A stretch of 32,147 bases of DNA from Candidatus Zhuqueibacterota bacterium (GTDB lineage: Bacteria > Zhuqueibacterota > Zhuqueibacteria > Oceanimicrobiales > Oceanimicrobiaceae): the NCBI GenBank assembly GCA_029262035.1, contig JAJDAE010000200.1:1-32147 (forward strand), written 5' to 3'. The position numbers were made by a program, and so were the translations under genes. The number at the start of each line of letters is the position of its first letter. Within the stretch, counting starts at the first letter, position 1. Under the pieces are notes generated by a model. It saw nothing but the letters and a program-made list of their open reading frames with translations, did no database searches and had not been told where the DNA came from. Of the stretch, positions 30,951-32,147 are shown piece after piece.

Positions 30951-32147
30951 TCATTCCAACTTCGCCTGCTTCTCTGCCAGCATTTTTTGAATCGCTTCGC
31001 GTAACCGGCTTTCCGAGTCTAATAAAAACTGGGAGCTGGTTACAATTTTTTGGCCTTCTTCCAAACCGGCTATAACTTTTACCATGCCGTTTTCACCTTC
31101 GGGGCCAACGATAATATCCCTTGGCTGAAACCTGCCGCCACCTTCGGCCAGAAATACAATATTGCGTTTCCCGGAGCGGATAATTGCCTCAGAAGGGATC
31201 ACCAGTACATTTTCACCGCCTTCGGATTCAATTTCGATATTTGCATACATCTGCGGTTTTAGTTTCAGATCCGCGTTATGAAAAACCAATCGGATCTTTA
31301 CATCCCGGGTTTTGGGATCGAGGTAAGGATAAATGTAATCTACAGACCCAATAAATTTATTGCCCGGTATGTATGGCAGCTCCATTTGTACTTTTTGGCC
31401 GACTTCAATCCAGGGTAGTTCGTATTCAAAAACATGAGCCAGCACCCAAATTTTGGACAGATCGGCGATTCTGAATAAATCGGAACCGGCTTTGACAAAG
31501 GCACCTTGCACCGCATTTTTATGCGCCACGATGCCGTTGGCCGGAGAGAAAATCTTCAACGTTCGTTTCACTTCGCCGGTCTTTTCCAATTCCTCGATTT
31601 GTTTTTGGGTAATATCCCAATATTTAAGCCTTTGGCGGGAAGCCTTGAGGACGTCTTCTGCTCCGGCTCGCACCTGCTCAAAACTGCTATCAGACAGTTT
31701 GTCTTTATTTTTTAGCGCCAGCAAATACTCTTCCTGGGTTGCCACCAATTGCGGCGAATAAACTTCAAACAACGGCGTCCCTTTTTTTATAAGTTCACCA
31801 GTCTTATTCACGAACAATCGCTCAATCCAGCCATCGAATTTCAGATTGACTAAATGTACAGTCTCCTCATCATAATCAATATGGCCCACCGTTCGAATGA
31901 TTCGGCGAAACGGCGCACGTTTCACAACATCGGTTCTAACACCCATATTTTGCACGACTGCGGGATCAATCTTGATGCTTGCTCCGCCGGACTCTTCACC
32001 TTCATAAACCGGGACTAAGTCCATGCCCATAGGTGATTTCCCCGGCTTTTCAGAAATGTAAGTCGGGTCCATCGGTGCCCGCCAATAGGCGATTTTTTTA
32101 TCGCTCTCTTCTTGATTGTCAGAATGTTCATGCTGTTTTTCTGATTT
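30951..32147 (-). CDS. CusB-type membrane fusion (adaptor) protein, 5' end outside the window
   Basis: The frame is open from the stop at 30951 to the window edge (398 codons); an internal ATG at 32072 is not the true start, because the codons before it continue the domain: IAYWRAPMDPTYISEKPGKSPMGMDLVPVY is the heavy-metal-binding N-terminal domain of CusB-like adaptors. It is preceded by a charged stretch (KSEKQHEHSDNQEESDKK). The rest shows the adaptor layout: beta-barrel strands, a helical hairpin (about the middle, EEYLLALKNKDKL...DVLKASRQRLKYWDITQKQIEEL), the lipoyl part (GIVAHKNAVQGAFVKAGSDLFRIADLSKIWVLAHVFE) and a C-terminal barrel (VIPSEAIIRSG...). It links the CusA pump to an outer membrane channel. 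It precedes cusA by 162 bases on the same strand. Confidence 0.92.
   Translation of the reverse strand, partial: KSEKQHEHSDNQEESDKKIAYWRAPMDPTYISEKPGKSPMGMDLVPVYEGEESGGASIKIDPAVVQNMGVRTDVVKRAPFRRIIRTVGHIDYDEETVHLVNLKFDGWIERLFVNKTGELIKKGTPLFEVYSPQLVATQEEYLLALKNKDKLSDSSFEQVRAGAEDVLKASRQRLKYWDITQKQIEELEKTGEVKRTLKIFSPANGIVAHKNAVQGAFVKAGSDLFRIADLSKIWVLAHVFEYELPWIEVGQKVQMELPYIPGNKFIGSVDYIYPYLDPKTRDVKIRLVFHNADLKLKPQMYANIEIESEGGENVLVIPSEAIIRSGKRNIVFLAEGGGRFQPRDIIVGPEGENGMVKVIAGLEEGQKIVTSSQFLLDSESRLREAIQKMLAEKQAKLE

Noticed and set aside
1-32147. CRISPR arrays, tRNA, rRNA, prophage or restriction genes
   Set aside because: None seen on either strand; the only repeat families are the two MITE-like elements, REP palindromes, short tandem phrases and the coding repeats.

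Overview
The window looks like part of the chromosome of an uncultivated or little-studied member of the Fibrobacterota-Chlorobiota-Bacteroidota (FCB) superphylum, possibly the Calditrichota/KSB1/Ignavibacteria neighbourhood. The main evidence is the C-terminal tail of the 1527-residue secreted protein: an NYPNPFNP motif, a short FlgD-like beta domain and a final GIYLYQL...KKMTLLR segment, the hallmark of secreted proteins in that group. The moderate-to-low GC, AT-rich spacers and the types of efflux and permease genes fit. This assignment is inference; no rRNA or marker gene is present.

Layout. (1) 1-2962, minus strand: a compact operon of a CcsA/HemX-type cytochrome c assembly protein, a sigma-54 activator whose N-terminal half is a complete but apparently dead glutamyl-tRNA reductase (HemA), and the start of a small Rieske protein that runs off the left edge. 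(2) 3130-9547, plus strand: a TolC-like outer membrane protein, a SulP anion transporter with STAS and cyclic-nucleotide-binding domains, and an orphan MacB/FtsX-type permease. (3) 9576-10964, minus: a persulfide dioxygenase fused to a pseudo-rhodanese and a rhodanese. (4) 11222-17456, plus: a very large secreted nuclease with four tandem repeats, then an alkaline phosphatase; between them lie a strong terminator and a 148-bp MITE-like element with perfect inverted ends and a target duplication. (5) 17582-18990, minus: a small unknown gene, a DUF190 gene broken by an in-frame TAG, and a FluC/CrcB fluoride channel. (6) 19153-21984, plus: a CsoR operator and a csoR-copZ-copA copper operon. (7) 22160-25575, minus: a glycyl radical enzyme closely resembling trans-4-hydroxy-L-proline dehydratase and its activase. 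(8) 25576-26134: a repeat-rich spacer with a second MITE-like element, REP-like palindromes and a strong terminator. (9) 26135-32147, minus: a metal-efflux group with a CusB-type adaptor (5' end outside the window), a CusA-type RND pump, a methyltransferase, a Spy/CpxP-like periplasmic protein and a YHS-type metal-binding lipoprotein.

How the genes fit together. Copper handling is spread over two blocks: cytoplasmic sensing and export (CsoR, CopZ, CopA) and periplasmic export and binding (CusBA, YHS lipoprotein, Spy-like protein). The secreted nuclease and alkaline phosphatase together suggest phosphate scavenging from extracellular DNA. The most original element is the HemA-like/sigma-54 fusion next to a HemX/CcsA gene: it keeps the classical hemX-hemA gene order, but the HemA homologue has lost its catalytic and nucleotide-binding signatures and become the sensory half of a transcription activator. 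It is proposed here as a tetrapyrrole- or glutamyl-tRNA-responsive regulator of cytochrome or respiratory genes.
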